Shown here one piece after another: positions 62,371-64,000 of a stretch of DNA of 64,000 nt. The notes under the pieces are model-generated. The model was given only the letters and a program-made list of their open reading frames with translations. It was not told the origin of the DNA and did not search any database. Made by a program: the position numbers and the translations under genes. The stretch lies in the NCBI GenBank assembly GCA_041744575.1, contig JBGTKP010000007.1, positions 30,888 to 94,887 on the forward strand, read 5' to 3'. How positions within the stretch are numbered: the first letter of the stretch is position 1; the number at the start of each line of letters is the position of its first letter. The stretch comes from JTS-RE37 sp041744575 (GTDB taxonomy: Bacteria; Bacteroidota; Bacteroidia; Flavobacteriales; Flavobacteriaceae).

Positions 62371-63327
62371 TTAATTGTTAGGCCAGCTTCCCCAGTTGCT
62401 GCAGTGGCCTCCGTTGTCTGTTTTACCAATTGAAGTTTGTACGCCGGAATAGGCCGCATTCATAACAGCCCTCGGGCTAAAATGAACCTTGCCATTGCTC
62501 AACGTGCGGTGGGCCTTACCAAAATGAGCCTGGCTCAAACCGTGGCCTGCTTCGTGCAGGGCTACGGTTTCAACATCATAGGTTGAGCCGTCATTCCAGC
62601 CAAATGCATCGTTATAATAGATTTCCCTCAAAGCAACGTCATATTTCCCGTTGTTATCTGTGTCCACAAGTTCACCATTTTCATCCGTAAAAACAATGGT
62701 AAAGGTGACGCCCAGAATAAAGGAACTTCCCCCGGGTGCCAGGTAATCGAAAAACAAGGGGGGCATCCAGCCACCATGGATAACATCGGCTACATAGTCC
62801 AGGCTCCCACCAAAACCAAGGATCTCAGCTATGAAACCAGTTGGCCGCCCGTCAAAGAGTATTTTCGTCATGCCCAGGTCGGAACATTTAACCCCATCCC
62901 ATGTAGCCATTGCCCTGTCTATTGCTGCAGTACTTGCTGATACAGACAGGTCTGCTGACGGCCTGTTTTGATCTACATAATAGGAAATATCGGGCGTGCC
63001 GTCCAATGCCAGGGCCGGTACAAAGTCGCCGGCGAGTTGTTTGTTTCCCCTGTCGTTAAAAAAGACCTCGTTGCCCATTTCCCCGGTTTCGCCGGATGTA
63101 ATATACTCCGCCTTATATACCGCGTAACTCAGCCCTGTGGTCTTTGAACTTAAACTGTTGCCGGATATTCCTTTTGCTGTCCGGGGCAGCTCCAGATACC
63201 TGGGTACCGGCATTTTAATTTCTACCCCGGCATCTGCGTTTACCTCAGAGTTCAGGAGCTCATCTTTTTCACAACTCAGGAGAACGCCCAATGATAAAGC
63301 GCTGATAATAATTAGCTTTTTTTTCAT
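62371..63327 (-). CDS. Secreted zinc metalloprotease lipoprotein (metzincin)
   Basis: 318 residues. The signal peptide (MKKKLIIISALSLGVLLSC) ends in the lipobox LLSC. The zinc site is HEAGHGLSQAH (His258, Glu259, His262, His268), the metzincin consensus, with a Met-turn at AVMNAAYSG. A segment FTDENGELVDTDNNGKYD resembles a calcium-binding loop. It resembles M10/M57-type matrixin-like proteases and should be at the cell surface. The substrate is unknown. ATG 63327 is chosen because it starts the signal peptide; the open frame continues 42 codons upstream without sense. Confidence 0.85.
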   Translation of the reverse strand: MKKKLIIISALSLGVLLSCEKDELLNSEVNADAGVEIKMPVPRYLELPRTAKGISGNSLSSKTTGLSYAVYKAEYITSGETGEMGNEVFFNDRGNKQLAGDFVPALALDGTPDISYYVDQNRPSADLSVSASTAAIDRAMATWDGVKCSDLGMTKILFDGRPTGFIAEILGFGGSLDYVADVIHGGWMPPLFFDYLAPGGSSFILGVTFTIVFTDENGELVDTDNNGKYDVALREIYYNDAFGWNDGSTYDVETVALHEAGHGLSQAHFGKAHRTLSNGKVHFSPRAVMNAAYSGVQTSIGKTDNGGHCSNWGSWPNN

Positions 63328-63670
63328 CTTTTTAAAGGGTTTTCGGTTAACTATTAATCTATGAATGTATGCTATTTTGGGGAATAAAAGTCTATTATTT
63401 AAAAGTAAGAAAAAATGAATTAGTGAAGAAATTTTCTCACATAACAAAACCAAAACAGGGGGATCACCCTTTGTCGTATACTTCTGTTCGATAGCACTAA
63501 TAATGTAGAAAACCGATTAAACACTGCATTATTTTCTTACCTTACGGTACAGGAATGCAGACCCACAGTAAATCTGCCCCAAAGCACACGGTACTATTTG
63601 AAGATGCTCTTTCATCCTTAAGGCTGGCAATCCAATTTCCCCCACCTATTCATTGGCAAAACATTGTTGT
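63328..63670. other. Intergenic stretch between divergent genes, no gene seen
   Basis: AT-rich sequence that should hold the promoters of the metalloprotease and of the final gene. No exact TAnnTTTG box was found in a suitable place and no gene-like frame was seen. Confidence 0.4.
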
Positions 63671-64000
63671 ATGAAACACTGCAGGTATGGAACTTCAGTT
63701 ATTTACAGCCTATGGGACGGAGGCATACCCTTTTTGAACAATATCTTGCCCTCAGCTTTAAATGCCTTTTTCCTTTTTCCGATGTGCTGCCTTCACGGCT
63801 CCACCGTATTTGCTCAGGCACCTGCACTATTTGGTACCGAGGAGCCCCTGGAGCTAACCCTTCATGCCGACCTTAAAAACTTATTCCGGGACCGGGGAGA
63901 CGAATCACCCTATCACCCGGCCTCTGTTACCTATCAGGATAGTGGAGAAACAGTGCATATCCCGCTTAGGGCGAAGACAAGGGGACATTTCCGGAAGATA
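63671..64000 (+). CDS. Secreted protein, function not recognised, 5' part only
   Basis: The frame is open to the window edge. Its middle reads ALNAFFLFPMCCLHGSTVFA, a hydrophobic signal-peptide-like segment ending near AQA, followed by LFGTEEPLELTLHADLKNLF, SPYHPASVTYQD and IPLRAKTRGHFRKI, a mature N-terminus rich in beta strands. I have seen similar phrases in conserved secreted proteins of Bacteroidota, but cannot name a function. ATG 63671 gives a long pre-sequence; TTG 63734 or ATG 63782 are alternative starts. The C-terminal part lies outside the window. Confidence 0.55.
   Translation, partial: MKHCRYGTSVIYSLWDGGIPFLNNILPSALNAFFLFPMCCLHGSTVFAQAPALFGTEEPLELTLHADLKNLFRDRGDESPYHPASVTYQDSGETVHIPLRAKTRGHFRKI

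Overview
The window looks like a chromosomal segment of a member of the Bacteroidota, most likely a marine-type Flavobacteriaceae. The evidence is family content rather than a phylogenetic test: a one-piece alpha/beta 2-oxoacid dehydrogenase E1, Bacteroidota-style OmpA lipoproteins, secreted metzincin lipoproteins, a GH16 laminarinase-like enzyme and a class II ketol-acid reductoisomerase. Many genes are preceded by the TAnnTTTG -7 box of Bacteroidota, and Shine-Dalgarno sequences are mostly lacking. No tRNA, rRNA, CRISPR array, insertion sequence or clear prophage was seen.

Layout. 1-1.7 kb: 3' end of a ThuA-domain gene, a flavin-binding stress protein, a possible 31-residue membrane protein and non-coding sequence with an orphan hairpin. 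1.7-6.5 kb: an S24-type self-cleaving repressor, an array of operator-like half-palindromes, a DUF4130 putative repair protein and uvrA, which together resemble a damage-response locus. 6.6-15.2 kb: a LOG protein, an outer-membrane protein with a dead M1 peptidase domain, the E1 enzyme and a kinase/phospho-lyase fusion. 15.2-34.9 kb: housekeeping and envelope genes (DoxX, holA, GT2, two paralogous OmpA-like proteins, a DUF5117-type protease, a YciO protein, GH16, a UvrD/PcrA helicase, an M20 hydrolase, a patatin, an M1 aminopeptidase, recG).

35-49.3 kb is a branched-chain amino acid block. leuC-leuD-leuA-leuB runs rightwards and ilvD-ilvB-(methyltransferase)-ilvN-ilvC, probably with gapN, runs leftwards. 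An MFS exporter with an operator-like palindrome lies between them. Together these genes carry pyruvate to the 2-oxoacids of valine and leucine (and isoleucine if the LeuA-like enzyme or another supplies 2-oxobutyrate), while GapN could feed NADPH to IlvC. 49.4-53 kb is a tightly coupled 5-oxoprolinase operon led by an NRAMP-fold transporter that lacks the metal-binding residues. 53.2-61.2 kb holds single genes: a zinc-ribbon plus endonuclease-like protein, a frameshifted membrane gene, a Tat-signal aminotransferase, a BKACE enzyme with a GNAT partner, a micro-protein, a surface lipoprotein, a Tat-signal oxidoreductase and a class V aminotransferase.

61.2-62.3 kb is a decayed junction. comM has lost its 5' half, and beside it lies a fragment homologous to the C-terminus of the 57.4 kb lipoprotein. 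A zinc metalloprotease lipoprotein and the start of an unrecognised secreted protein close the window. Many starts given here differ from the longest open frame, because a TTG codon lies upstream of a more plausible ATG.
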